The notes under the pieces are model-generated. The model searched no databases. It was not told the origin of the DNA and was given only the letters and a program-made list of their open reading frames with translations. The translations under genes and the position numbers were made by a program. This document shows, piece by piece, positions 8,057 through 16,700 of a stretch of DNA of 64,000 bases; the stretch's first letter is position 1, and every line of letters begins with the position of its first letter. The DNA is from an uncultured Stenotrophomonas sp. Lineage in GTDB: Bacteria; Pseudomonadota; Gammaproteobacteria; Xanthomonadales; Xanthomonadaceae. Location: the NCBI GenBank assembly GCA_913775725.1, contig CAJYNG010000009.1, positions 62,001-126,000 of the forward strand, read 5' to 3'.

Positions 8057-9031
8057 TCATTTCAACGGCGAATACTCCGCCGGCACCCACGCATAGGCCT
8101 GGCCCTCGCCACGCACATGGCCCAGGCCGGGGAACGGCAGATGCGCGCCGGCCACCCACCAGCCGTTGGCGGTGGCCTGCTGCAGCAGCCCGCGACGGCT
8201 GGCGATGGCCGCCTTGCGGTCCGAATCCGCCTCGAATGCCGCCTCCGGGTGCGCGAACTGCACGGCGTGGAAGTGCAGCACATCGCCCCACACCAGCAGC
8301 GACTGGCCCTGGCTGTCGAACCGGTAGGAGACATGGCCGGGCGTATGGCCATGGGTGTCCATCGCCACCGCGCCGCCGGGCAGGGCATCGCCGGGGCTGA
8401 AGGTGCGCAGGTGGCCGCTGGCCTGATACGGCGCCACCGCGTTGCGTGCCAGCGGGAAGGCGAAGCGCACGCCCTTCGGCGCGGTGGCCTCGCTGGCCGG
8501 GTCTAGCCAGTAATCGGCATCCGCTTTGGACAGCCACACCGTGGCATTCGGGTAGGCCGGCCTGCCCTGCGCGTCGAGCACCCCGCACAGGTGGTCCGGA
8601 TGGGCGTGGGTCAGCAGCACCTCGTCCACCTCGCCCGGATCCACGCCGGAAGCGCGCAGGTTGCCCAGCACCTGGCCCAGGCCGGGACCGAAGCACTGCG
8701 CGGTGCCGGTATCGACCAGGGTCAGGTGGTTGCCCTGGCGGATCAGGAAGGCATTGATCGCGGTCTGCAGGCCCTTCCTGTCTTCCGGCACGTAGCGGCC
8801 TTCCAGCAGCCGGCTGATCAGCGTCGGTGGCACGTCCACCACTTCCTGCCGGCCCAGCGCGACCACGCCGTCGAACAGGGCGGTGACCTGCAGGGCGCCG
8901 ATGCGCTGGTGATAGACACCCGGCACCTGCTGGGTGGGAGCGGGCGAGGTGGCTTCGGCCAGTGCGGCCAGCGGCAGGGACGACAGGGCCAACAGCAGGG
9001 CGCCGTGCAGCGGCAGGGGACGCAGGGTCAT
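8057..9031 (-). CDS. Exported MBL-fold metallo-hydrolase
   Basis: 324 residues with a signal peptide ending near ALAEA (residue 26), so periplasmic or secreted. The metallo-beta-lactamase zinc motif is intact: THAHPDH (H142, H144, D146, H147). Further ligand histidines are likely in HGHTPGHVSY and the aspartate in WGDVLHF. The pattern (alpha-helical N-terminal segment, TAINAFLI, VDTGT) resembles quorum-quenching lactonase-like or general MBL hydrolases rather than B3 beta-lactamases. The substrate is unknown. A 470 bp gene-free region with a long palindrome lies upstream of its start. Confidence 0.85.
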   Translation of the reverse strand: MTLRPLPLHGALLLALSSLPLAALAEATSPAPTQQVPGVYHQRIGALQVTALFDGVVALGRQEVVDVPPTLISRLLEGRYVPEDRKGLQTAINAFLIRQGNHLTLVDTGTAQCFGPGLGQVLGNLRASGVDPGEVDEVLLTHAHPDHLCGVLDAQGRPAYPNATVWLSKADADYWLDPASEATAPKGVRFAFPLARNAVAPYQASGHLRTFSPGDALPGGAVAMDTHGHTPGHVSYRFDSQGQSLLVWGDVLHFHAVQFAHPEAAFEADSDRKAAIASRRGLLQQATANGWWVAGAHLPFPGLGHVRGEGQAYAWVPAEYSPLK

Positions 9032-9143
9032 GGTGGTTCTCGGTGGACGACGGACGGTTCCGTTGCCGCATAGCGTGCCGTGGCCGACGTGTGCGCGGCG
9101 CTCAAACCACTACGCGGAATGCTCAGGGAAGGGGTGTGGTCTG

Positions 9144-9491
9144 CAGGGCTGCGCCCTGCACCCGCAGAGGTAACGGCAACAGCTGAAGCAACAGCAACAG
9201 CTGAAGCAACAGCAACAGCGGGCTATCCGTGGGGTGGCGGGGTGGGTCCGGTTGCGGGGGACGCTGCAAGTACCCCTCCGGGGCCCGGCCCAGCCGCTGG
9301 CGGCTGTGCGTTCGGGCGCTTGCGAAGCAGTGCTTCGCAAGCAAAGCGCCCTCACCCATGTAAGCTCGGTCGCCGCATCCATGCGGCTCACGCCCCCGCA
9401 ACTGGACCCACCCCGCCATCCCACGGAATGCACGCTGTTGCTGTTGCTCCGGCTCTTGCACTCGCTTCGGCGGGTGCAGGGCGCAGCCCTG
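9144..9491. repeat. Long nested palindrome, locus A
   Basis: The gap 9032-9501 holds no gene. Outer arms of 22 bp (9144-9165 and 9470-9491) are perfectly complementary. Inner arms of 56 nt (9205-9260 and 9393-9448) match at 51 positions, and two of the mismatches would be G-U pairs in RNA. AGCAAC/AACAGC short tandem repeats form part of the left arm and their complement part of the right. The central 132 nt contains the hairpin GCCGCA-TCCA-TGCGGC (9372-9387) shared with the loci at 49.8-50.2 and 60.8-61.3 kb, plus an extra segment absent from the other copies. It lies between the end of the AraC-type gene and the start of the MBL gene. 9032-9143 is otherwise featureless. Confidence 0.8.
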
Positions 9492-9501
9492 TCGAACCCC
9501 C

Positions 9502-10326
9502 TCAAATGTCTGTGGGAGCCAGCCCGTACTGCTCGGCGAAGCGCTTGCTGAAACTCGCCACAGACCGGTAACCCGCGCGTGCGGCCACAGTCTTCAACGG
9601 CAGGTCGGTGGTGTAGAGCAGCTGCATGCCATGTGCCAGCCGTGCCTCGGTGAGCAGCTGGCGCAGGCTGGTGTCCTCGGCGGCGAGTCGACGGCGCAGG
9701 GTCGCGCCGCTCAGCGCGAACTGCTCTTCCACATCGCGCGACTGCCAATCGCGTGCCGGTTCGGCGGCGATGCGGTCGCGGATCTGTTCGCCCAGGCTCG
9801 GAGCCTGCGGCAGCAGCAGGTTACCGTGGCCCTGCCGGCACAGGGTCAGTACCAGCGAGGCCAGGGCCAGCCGCGCGTCGCTGTAACGGCCGTCCTGCAG
9901 CGACTGGCGCCACTGGCGCAGTACCGCGCCGTGATCGATCAACGGCAACCGCGCCATCGCCTGGCCAGGCGCGGGAAGCCCCTCGCTCCACAGCGTGCGA
10001 GCGGCCGCCAGCACTTCGGCACACAGCGGCACGATGGCGCTGAGGTAACGGCCACTGCGCGGGTCGGGGGTGTTGACCACATCGATGCGGCAGCGCTGGG
10101 TCAGCAGCAGGATGTCGCCGGGAACGAACTCCAGAGACTGATGAGCGGTGCGCACCTGCTTGCGGCCTTCCAGCAGGATCGCGAACTGCGGTTGCGGAAT
10201 CTCCACCGAGCTGGCGCCATGTTCCCGGCGAGCGGTGATGCATGCATAACCCTCGGCACGTGCGCAGCCGGCCAGGCTGGCCATCTCGGCCAGCAGTGCG
10301 GTGGCCGGGGGCAGCATGGCAGTCAT
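9502..10326 (-). CDS. AraC family transcriptional regulator
   Basis: 274 residues. The N-terminal half matches the AraC-type arm/cupin seen in alcohol- or drug-responsive regulators (FAILLEGRKQVRTA, VPGDILLLTQRCRIDVVNTP). The C-terminal about 100 residues are the double HTH, with [21 protein letters not shown] and AGYRSVASFSKRFAEQYG, the AraC signature. The ATG at 10326 overlaps the TGA of the VIT gene (ATGA), so the two are translationally coupled. It probably regulates its own operon or a nearby transport function; no target is evident. It ends 11 bp before a long palindrome. Confidence 0.9.
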   Translation of the reverse strand: MTAMLPPATALLAEMASLAGCARAEGYACITARREHGASSVEIPQPQFAILLEGRKQVRTAHQSLEFVPGDILLLTQRCRIDVVNTPDPRSGRYLSAIVPLCAEVLAAARTLWSEGLPAPGQAMARLPLIDHGAVLRQWRQSLQDGRYSDARLALASLVLTLCRQGHGNLLLPQAPSLGEQIRDRIAAEPARDWQSRDVEEQFALSGATLRRRLAAEDTSLRQLLTEARLAHGMQLLYTTDLPLKTVAARAGYRSVASFSKRFAEQYGLAPTDI

Positions 10327-11027
10327 GACACGTGGGCGCCGAGCAGGCGACCGACACCGGCGGCCGCGGCCATCGCCAACGCGCCCCAGAACATCACCCG
10401 GATCGCGCCGCGTACCGGGGGGGCGCCGCCGGCCCGGGCCGCCATCGCGCCGGTCAGGCACAGGCCGAGCAGGGTGCTGGCCGTGGTCATCATCGCGACC
10501 TTGTCTACCGGCGCGAGCAGTGCGGTCAGCACCGGCAGTGCTGCGCCGCAGGTGAACGCCCCGGCCGAGGCCAGCGCTGCCTGCAGCGGGCGGGCGCGCA
10601 GGGTATCGGTGATGCCCAGCTCGTCGCGGGCGTGGGCACCCAGTGCATCGTGGGCGGTGAGCTGTTCGGCCACCTGTCGTGCCAGCGCCGGCTCCAGGCC
10701 GCGGTGGCGGTAGATCGCGGCCAGCTCCTCCAGCTCGCTGTGCGGATCTTCGTGCAGTTCGCGCTTTTCCATCGCCAGGTCGGCGTCTTCGGTGTCGGCC
10801 TGGGTCTGCACCGAGACATACTCGCCGGCGGCCATCGACATCGCGCCGGCCACAGTGCCGGCCACGCCGGTGGCCAGAATGGTCGCAGCCGAGGCGCCGC
10901 TGGCGGCCACGCCGACCACCAGGCCGGCCACCGAGACGATGCCATCGTTGGCGCCCAGCACGGCGGCACGCAGCCAGCCGACGCGCTCGGAGCGGTGCAG
11001 TTCGGGGTGTCGTGAATGGCGGCTCAT
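10323..11027 (-). CDS. VIT1/CCC1 family iron/manganese transporter
   Basis: 234-residue inner-membrane protein of the VIT family, with the characteristic first helix motif GANDGIVSVAGLVVGVA, then AGAMSMAAGEYVSVQTQ and a Glu-rich cytosolic metal-binding stretch (EKRELHEDPHSELEEL), followed by three more helices. The family moves Fe2+ or Mn2+ out of the cytosol and relieves metal stress. The ATG at 11027 precedes the conserved HRSERVGWLRAAVLG. The stop overlaps the start of the AraC regulator, making a two-gene operon. It is divergent from gshA, separated by about 150 bp. Confidence 0.9.
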   Translation of the reverse strand: MSRHSRHPELHRSERVGWLRAAVLGANDGIVSVAGLVVGVAASGASAATILATGVAGTVAGAMSMAAGEYVSVQTQADTEDADLAMEKRELHEDPHSELEELAAIYRHRGLEPALARQVAEQLTAHDALGAHARDELGITDTLRARPLQAALASAGAFTCGAALPVLTALLAPVDKVAMMTTASTLLGLCLTGAMAARAGGAPPVRGAIRVMFWGALAMAAAAGVGRLLGAHVS

Positions 11028-11179
11028 GACCGTGAGTGTACGAGGGTCAAGAGGGCGTCGGTAGGATGCTGAAAACCGTCTCCGTCGCATGACGCAACGG
11101 GTCGCCACGCTATAGTGCGCCCTTGCGATGGAAGGCTCCGAGCCCCACATCCCCCGCCACCGTCCAGCGAGCCTTCCCC

Positions 11180-12544
11180 TTGTCGAGCCCCAGCCACGTC
11201 GCCGATACACCCATTACCGACCGCTCGCAGCTGGTGGAGGTGATCGCCTCCGGCGAGAAGCCCCGCGCGCAGTGGCGCATCGGCACCGAGCACGAGAAGT
11301 TCGGGTTCCGCCTGGATGACCTGCGTCCGCCGACCTTCGAGGGCGAGCGCGGCATCGAAGCCCTGCTCAACGGCCTGGTCCGCTTCGGCTGGGAGCCGGT
11401 GCAGGAAAACGGCAACACGATCGCCCTGCTGCGCGATGGCGCCTCGGTGACGCTGGAACCGGCCGGTCAGTTGGAACTGTCCGGAGCGGCGCTGGAGACC
11501 ATCCACCAGACCTGCGTGGAAACCGGCACCCACCTCAATGAAGTGGCGCAGGTGGCCGGCGAACTGCAGCTGGGTTTCCTCGGCATGGGCTTCCAGCCGA
11601 AGTGGAAGCGCGATGAGATGCCGTGGATGCCGAAGGGCCGCTACAAGATCATGCGCTCGTATATGCCCAAGGTCGGCTCGCTCGGCCTGGACATGATGAC
11701 CCGCACCTGCACGGTGCAGGTGAACCTGGACTACGCCACCGAAGCGGACATGGTGAAGAAGTTCCGCGTGTCGCTGGCGCTGCAGCCGATCGCCACCGCG
11801 CTGTTCGCCGATTCGCCGTTCACCGAAGGCAAGCCGAATGGCTACCTGAGCTACCGCTCGCACATCTGGACCGACACCGATGCTGACCGCACCGGCATGC
11901 TCGACTTCGTGTTCGAGGATGGCTTCGGTTACGAGCGCTATGTCGATTACCTGCTCGACGTGCCGATGTATTTCTCCTACCGCGATGGCATCTACCACGA
12001 CGCCAGCGGGCAGAGCTTCCGCGATTTCATGCAGGCCAAGTTGCCGGTGCTGCCGGGTGCGCTGCCGACGCTGCGCGACTGGTCGGACCACATGACCACC
12101 GCCTTCCCCGAAGTGCGCCTGAAGAAGTACCTGGAAATGCGCGGCGCCGACGGTGGCCCGTGGAGCCGCCTGTGCGCGCTGCCGGCGTTCTGGGTCGGCC
12201 TGCTGTACGACGACACCGCACTGGATGCCGCCTGGGACCTGGTGCGTGACTTCACCCTGGCCGAGCGCCATGCACTGCGCGACGGGGTGCCGAAGCACGC
12301 GATGAACCTGCCGTTCCGCAACGGCACGGTGCGCGACCTGGCCCGCGAAGCGGTGAAGATTTCCGTTGAAGGCCTCAAGCGCCGCGCGGCGCGCAATGCC
12401 GACGGCCAGGACGAGAGCAAGTTCCTGGACGTGCTGCAGGAGATCGTCGAGTCCGGCCTGACCCCGGCCGAGCGCAAGCTGGCGCTGTTCCATGGCCGCT
12501 GGCACGGCGACGTCGATCCGGTGTTCCGCGAGTTCGCGTACTGA
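11180..12544 (+). CDS. gshA: Glutamate-cysteine ligase, plant/alphaproteobacterial type
   Basis: 454 residues. Joins glutamate and cysteine with ATP in the first step of glutathione synthesis. The sequence is of the plant-like GCS2 class ([43 protein letters not shown]), unlike E. coli GshA. I prefer the TTG at 11180, giving [18 protein letters not shown], because the homologous family begins there and upstream in-frame sequence looks non-coding. Glutathione made here would feed the formaldehyde detoxification operon 10 kb away and the glutaredoxin fusion at 43 kb. A hairpin follows the stop codon. Confidence 0.93.
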   Translation: MSSPSHVADTPITDRSQLVEVIASGEKPRAQWRIGTEHEKFGFRLDDLRPPTFEGERGIEALLNGLVRFGWEPVQENGNTIALLRDGASVTLEPAGQLELSGAALETIHQTCVETGTHLNEVAQVAGELQLGFLGMGFQPKWKRDEMPWMPKGRYKIMRSYMPKVGSLGLDMMTRTCTVQVNLDYATEADMVKKFRVSLALQPIATALFADSPFTEGKPNGYLSYRSHIWTDTDADRTGMLDFVFEDGFGYERYVDYLLDVPMYFSYRDGIYHDASGQSFRDFMQAKLPVLPGALPTLRDWSDHMTTAFPEVRLKKYLEMRGADGGPWSRLCALPAFWVGLLYDDTALDAAWDLVRDFTLAERHALRDGVPKHAMNLPFRNGTVRDLAREAVKISVEGLKRRAARNADGQDESKFLDVLQEIVESGLTPAERKLALFHGRWHGDVDPVFREFAY

Positions 12545-12552
12545 CACTGTTC

Positions 12553-12578
12553 GGCAGGTGCCGGGGTCGGCACCTGCC
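12553..12578. terminator. Hairpin between convergent gshA and grpB-like genes
   Basis: Perfect 10 bp stem GGCAGGTGCC/GGCACCTGCC with a 6-nt loop in the 40 bp gap between two convergent stop codons. There is no strong T-run on either side, so termination would be weak or factor-assisted. Confidence 0.6.
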
Positions 12579-12584
12579 GTTGCG

Positions 12585-13190
12585 TTACCACCCGCGCGCT
12601 GCGAACAGGCGCGAGTAAATGCCGCGCACCACATCCTGCTTGCTGCGATTGTAGGCCTGCACGTTGGCATTGCCCTGTAGTGCTGCCTGCTTGGCCTGCG
12701 CATAGCGCCTGCGGTCATCTTCATGGCTGCGCAGCCAATCGCGGAACAGCCGGTGGCGGATGTGCTCGGCGCAACCAGGGGCGAACACATGCAGGTTCAC
12801 GCGCGGCACGCCCAGCCGCAGCATGCGGTGCTGATACCACGAAGGTTCGCGGATGGTGAGCACGTAGCCCAGTGCCTGCAGCGGTGGCAGCCAGGCCGCT
12901 TCGTCGGCGGGATCGGCAACCAGCAGGTCGATGTCCAGTACCGGTTTGGCCGGCAGGCCTGGCACCGCGGTGGAGCCGACGTGTTCAATGCCTAGCGCGA
13001 TGTTGCCTAGTGCCGCCTGCAGCTGCGTGCGCTGCTGCTCGAACTGGTCGGCCCACAGCGCGGACCAGGGCACCACCTGCAGCACTTCCGGCTGCGGTGC
13101 GCCGAGAACCCAGGGATTCTCGTCAGGGTCGCCATCGGCAAAGGTAGTGATTGCGGTGGGGTCTAGTGCGATATCGGACATGCCCGCCAT
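12585..13190 (-). CDS. GrpB family (UPF0157) nucleotidyltransferase-fold protein
   Basis: 201 residues with the GrpB signature IEHVGSTAVPGLPAKPVLDIDLLV. This is the nucleotidyltransferase-like fold with GS and DxD elements. The N-terminal about 50 residues extend beyond the usual domain. The biochemical role of GrpB proteins is not settled. The start could be at 13190 or at the second Met (MSDIALD) three codons on. It is convergent with gshA and follows the nnrS-like gene on the same strand with 22 bp between them, so cotranscription is likely. Confidence 0.8.
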   Translation of the reverse strand: MAGMSDIALDPTAITTFADGDPDENPWVLGAPQPEVLQVVPWSALWADQFEQQRTQLQAALGNIALGIEHVGSTAVPGLPAKPVLDIDLLVADPADEAAWLPPLQALGYVLTIREPSWYQHRMLRLGVPRVNLHVFAPGCAEHIRHRLFRDWLRSHEDDRRRYAQAKQAALQGNANVQAYNRSKQDVVRGIYSRLFAARGW

Positions 13191-13212
13191 GGTGCCATGC
13201 CCGGCGTTGATG

Positions 13213-14469
13213 TCAGCCCGGCTTGCCGTCGCGCCGTGGGTTCAGGTAGATCCAGCCCAGCCGCGCCACCCACAGGGCCAAGGCCAGCAACCAGCCGATG
13301 GCGGCGGCGAAATGCCACGCATAGGCGTCGGGCATCAGCTCGGCAATGATGCGCATGATCGCCACCGCCTGCAGCGCGACGAACGCGAACCAGGCCACTG
13401 CCGGCATCACCAGCGGTCGCCCGGAATGCCCCTGGGTGACCCGGGTCACCATCGCCACCAGCAGGCTGCCGAACAGGCCCACGGCAAGGGCATGCAGCGG
13501 CGCGCGGCCGAGTAGTTGCGGATGGCCAAGCAGCTGGCCGATGTCCTGCAGCAGATACAACGCGAAGCTGATCGGCAGCCACGCCAGCGCCAGGAACAGG
13601 GCGGCGAGCAGGCCCGGCATCGGCCTGCGTGGCCACCAGTGCCATAGCGCCTGCAGCGACAACAGCAGCAGCGGCGCATCGGCCAGCCACAGCAGGCTGT
13701 CGACCTGCAACGCACTCAACAGCAGGCGCAGCGCCAGCAGTGCCCACATCGCGGCCAGCCAGCGCAGCGGTCGCCACGGCACGTAGCCGTCCACCACGTT
13801 GTTGGCGAAGAACGGGATCATCCGGTGCGCGACGGTGAGGTAGACCGGCAGCAGCAGGCCGAACGTGCCGAGTGCCACAGATACCGGCATCAGCGTGGCG
13901 TCGCCGCGCACCACCGCCATGAACAGCAGCAGCCCCAGCCAGCCCAGCAGCAGTGCGGCATAGCAGGCGCGTGCATGCCAGTTGCGGTTGGGGCCGGCGG
14001 CCTTGAGCACGCGTCCCAGCACGATCAGTCCGGCGCTCCAGCCGGCCAGTGCCAGCAGCAGGCCGGGCCACAGCCCGGGTATCCAGCCGCAGGCGGCGGC
14101 AATCAGCAGCGCCTGCCCGCCAAACAACCCGATGCCGACCGGCGCATAACGGCTGCGTGGCAGCTCGGGTTGCCCCATCCAGCGCGGGAACACGGTGAGC
14201 AGGAAGCCGAAGATGAAACTGGGCAGCACCAGGTACTGCATCAGCAGCGCGTGCAGCCAGGCCGGTGGCAGCGGCGGTGGCAACGGCGTCCATAGCCCGC
14301 GTAGCGCGCCCAGCCACAACGCCCACCACAGCATCGCCAGCAGCAGGTTGCTGGCGCCGATGAAGAACAGCAGCCGATGCGGCGCACGCATCAGCATCGC
14401 AGGGGAGGGGAGGCGGGCCATGCAGGGAGTCTGCGCCGGGGCGGTGGCCGCTTCCTTGACCTTCGTCAT
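13213..14469 (-). CDS. nnrS: NnrS family membrane protein
   Basis: 418 residues with about twelve hydrophobic helices and family motifs FGFLLTVFPRWMGQ, VYLTVAHRMIPFFANN and GLFGSLLVAMVTRVTQGHSGRPL. NnrS proteins are heme- and copper-containing membrane proteins linked to nitric oxide and nitrosative stress resistance. The conserved His residues in AHRMIPFF and TQGHSG are likely ligands. ATG at 14469 is used; a TTG two codons upstream is possible. A terminator for the upstream alcohol dehydrogenase gene lies just before it, so it has its own promoter. No denitrification genes are nearby. Confidence 0.88.
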   Translation of the reverse strand: MTKVKEAATAPAQTPCMARLPSPAMLMRAPHRLLFFIGASNLLLAMLWWALWLGALRGLWTPLPPPLPPAWLHALLMQYLVLPSFIFGFLLTVFPRWMGQPELPRSRYAPVGIGLFGGQALLIAAACGWIPGLWPGLLLALAGWSAGLIVLGRVLKAAGPNRNWHARACYAALLLGWLGLLLFMAVVRGDATLMPVSVALGTFGLLLPVYLTVAHRMIPFFANNVVDGYVPWRPLRWLAAMWALLALRLLLSALQVDSLLWLADAPLLLLSLQALWHWWPRRPMPGLLAALFLALAWLPISFALYLLQDIGQLLGHPQLLGRAPLHALAVGLFGSLLVAMVTRVTQGHSGRPLVMPAVAWFAFVALQAVAIMRIIAELMPDAYAWHFAAAIGWLLALALWVARLGWIYLNPRRDGKPG

Positions 14470-14484
14470 GCCCAACGCACGACC

Positions 14485-14512
14485 AAAAAGAAACCCCGGC
14501 AGTGCCGGGGTT
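14485..14512 (-). terminator. Intrinsic terminator of the alcohol dehydrogenase gene
   Basis: On the minus strand, stem AACCCCGGC/GCCGGGGTT with a 3-nt loop is followed by TCTTTTT. It lies between the dehydrogenase stop codon and the start of the nnrS-like gene. Confidence 0.85.
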
Positions 14513-14535
14513 CTTCGTTCACAGTCGCCGGGCGA

Positions 14536-15594
14536 TCAGGCGGCGTTCTTCATCGTCGCCATGTCGATCACGAAGCGGTAGCGCACATCGTTCTTCGCCA
14601 TGCGTTCCCAGGCTTCGTTGACGTTCTTGATGTCGATCATCTCCACATCGCTGACGATGCCGTGCTCGGCACAGAAGTCCATCATTTCCTGGGTTTCGGC
14701 CATGCCGCCGATCGCCGAGCCGGTCAGGTGCTTGCGGCCGAAGATCACGCTGCCGCCGGTCAACGGCGGGTCCAGCTCGGTCAGCACGCCGACCAGGCAC
14801 ATGGTGGCCTCGCGCTTGAGCAGGCCCATGTACGGGTTGGTGTCATGGCCGACCGGGATGGTGTTGAGCAGGAAGTCGAAGCTGCCGGCGTGCGCCTTCA
14901 TCTGCGCGGCATCGCGCGAGACCAGTACTTCGTCGGCGCCCAGGCGCTTGGCATCGGCACCCTTTTCCGGGGTGGTGGTGATCATCACCACGTGCGCGCC
15001 GAGTGCCTTGGCGAACTTCACGCCCATGTGGCCGAGGCCACCCAGGCCGATCACGCCGACCTTCTGGCCCGGGCCGACCTTCCAGTGGCGCAGCGGCGAC
15101 CAGGTGGTGATACCGGCGCACAGCAGCGGCGCGGCCGCCTTCAGGTCCAGCGTTTCGGACACCTTCACCACGAAGCGCTGTTCGACCACCACGTGGTCGG
15201 AATAGCCGCCGTAGGTTGGCGCGCCGCTTTCGCGTTCACGGCCGTTGTAGGTCCAGGTCGCACCTTCGGCGCAGTACTGCTCCAGGTCGTGCTCGCAGGC
15301 GTCGCAGTGGCGGCACGAGTCGACCATGCAGCCGACGCCGGCGTGGTCGCCCACCTTGAAGCGGGTGACGTTGCTGCCGACCTCGGTCACGCGGCCGATG
15401 ATCTCGTGGCCCGGCACCATCGGGTAGATCGAGCCACCCCAGTCGTCGCGGGCCTGGTGCAGGTCGGAATGGCAGATGCCGCTGTAGAGGATCTCGATGC
15501 GCACATCGTCCGGGCCGACCGCGCGGCGTTCGAACTCATACGGGATCAGCGGGTCGGTATGTGAATGGGCGGCGTAACCACGGGCGAGGGACAT
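14536..15594 (-). CDS. Zinc-dependent NAD(P)-linked alcohol dehydrogenase (YahK/AdhC type)
   Basis: 352-residue MDR dehydrogenase. Catalytic zinc ligands are C41 (GICHSDLH) and H63-E64 (PGHEIIG), followed by the structural-zinc cysteines in CRHCDACEHDLEQYC and the Rossmann motif GLGGLGHMG. The cinnamyl-alcohol/YahK-like pattern (WTYNGRE, GGYSDHVVV) suggests an NADPH-dependent aldehyde reductase with broad range. The ATG at 15594 has AAGGAT upstream. A divergent LysR gene about 100 bp away likely controls it, and an inverted repeat lies between them. A clear terminator follows. Confidence 0.9.
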   Translation of the reverse strand: MSLARGYAAHSHTDPLIPYEFERRAVGPDDVRIEILYSGICHSDLHQARDDWGGSIYPMVPGHEIIGRVTEVGSNVTRFKVGDHAGVGCMVDSCRHCDACEHDLEQYCAEGATWTYNGRERESGAPTYGGYSDHVVVEQRFVVKVSETLDLKAAAPLLCAGITTWSPLRHWKVGPGQKVGVIGLGGLGHMGVKFAKALGAHVVMITTTPEKGADAKRLGADEVLVSRDAAQMKAHAGSFDFLLNTIPVGHDTNPYMGLLKREATMCLVGVLTELDPPLTGGSVIFGRKHLTGSAIGGMAETQEMMDFCAEHGIVSDVEMIDIKNVNEAWERMAKNDVRYRFVIDMATMKNAA

Positions 15595-15622
15595 GGGGAA
15601 TCCTTGGCAGGGTTTGTCGAAA

Positions 15623-15640
15623 GGCGTTTTACAATACGCC
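15623..15640. promoter_or_regulatory. Inverted repeat in the adh/lysR intergenic region, candidate operator
   Basis: GGCGT (15623-15627) and ACGCC (15636-15640) flank an 8-nt AT-rich centre, 30 bp before the dehydrogenase ATG on the minus strand. Position between a divergent LysR gene and its likely target, and the dyad shape, fit a LysR or promoter-overlapping site. This is inference only. Confidence 0.4.
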
Positions 15641-15701
15641 CCGTTCCCAGCGGCAAGAAGCGCGGATATCGGCATGATTCATCAAGTGGAACTGCACAAT
15701 C

Positions 15702-16586
15702 ATGGCCACTGACAACCTCACCCATCTGGCCGCGTTCGCTGCGGTTGCCCGTCATCGCAGTTTCCGCCGCGCCGGTGCCGAGCTGGCGCTGTCGACCTCG
15801 GCGGTGAGCTATGCGATCCGCGCGCTGGAAGAACGGTTGGGGGTGGGCCTGTTCCATCGCACCACCCGCAGCGTGGCCCTGACCGAGGCCGGGCAGCGCC
15901 TGCTGGAGCGCCTGCAGCCGGCGCTGGGCCAGGTGCATGACGCGCTGGAAGAGATGAACCAGTTCCGCGCCGCCCCGGCCGGCCTGCTGCGCATCAACGC
16001 CACCCGCGCGGCGGTGTCGACCCAGCTGGGACCGCGGCTGGCGCGCTTCCTGCGCGCCCATCCGGACGTGCGGGTGGAACTGACCGAGAACGATGGCCTG
16101 GTCGACATCGTCGCCGAGGGCTACGACGCCGGCGTGCGCCTGCATGAGTTCGTGCCCGAGGACATGGTGGCGGTGCTGATGGGGCCACCGCTGCGCGGGC
16201 TGATTGTCGGCTCGCCGGATTACCTGCGGCGGCACCCGGCGCCACAGCATCCGCGGGACCTGGCGGCACACGAATGCATCCGCTTCCGCTTCGCCAGCGG
16301 GCATCTATACAAGTGGCAGTTCGAGCGCGGTGGGCAGGCGCTGGAGATCGACGTGCCGGGGCGGCTGACGCTGGGTGAGCAGGGCACCGTGGTTGGCGCG
16401 GTACTCGATGGCATCGGCCTGGCCTACGTGCTGGAAGACACGGCAAGGCCGTACATTGATTCGGGGCAGATGGTGGCGGTGCTGGAAGACTGGAGCGAAC
16501 CGTTCGCCGGCTTCGCGCTGTACTACCCGAAGCAGCGGCAGATGCCCGGTGCGCTGCGCGCGTTCGTGGATATGCTGCGCGACTGA
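15702..16586 (+). CDS. LysR family transcriptional regulator
   Basis: 294 residues. The N-terminal HTH (FAAVARHRSFRRAGAELALSTSAVSYAIRALEERLG) is followed by a LysR substrate-binding domain of the CrgA-like subgroup (GLLRINATRAAV, EGYDAGVRL). It is divergent from the zinc alcohol dehydrogenase, the classical LysR-target arrangement, so it probably activates that gene in response to an aldehyde or quinone-like inducer. The inducer is unknown. Confidence 0.9.
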   Translation: MATDNLTHLAAFAAVARHRSFRRAGAELALSTSAVSYAIRALEERLGVGLFHRTTRSVALTEAGQRLLERLQPALGQVHDALEEMNQFRAAPAGLLRINATRAAVSTQLGPRLARFLRAHPDVRVELTENDGLVDIVAEGYDAGVRLHEFVPEDMVAVLMGPPLRGLIVGSPDYLRRHPAPQHPRDLAAHECIRFRFASGHLYKWQFERGGQALEIDVPGRLTLGEQGTVVGAVLDGIGLAYVLEDTARPYIDSGQMVAVLEDWSEPFAGFALYYPKQRQMPGALRAFVDMLRD

Positions 16587-16664
16587 GTTGCTGCAGGAGT
16601 GGCGACCAACGGTCGGCATCCACCGGGGGCAGGCCATTGCCGACCAACGAATCGGGATCGGCCG

Positions 16665-16700
16665 GTAGATCCACGCCATGCGTGGATGGAGCAACCCTAC
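16665..16700. repeat. SMAG-type palindrome
   Basis: GTAG at 16665 followed by the stem ATCCACGC/GCGTGGAT around CAT, then a spacer ending CTAC at 16697-16700. The terminal CTAC contains the TAG stop codon of the TetR gene on the minus strand. Confidence 0.7.

Noticed and set aside
9144-9491. CRISPR array or tandem repeat array (AGCAAC units)
   Set aside because: Only a few imperfect short repeats exist, with no constant spacer length and no cas genes. They pair with the other arm as an inverted repeat.
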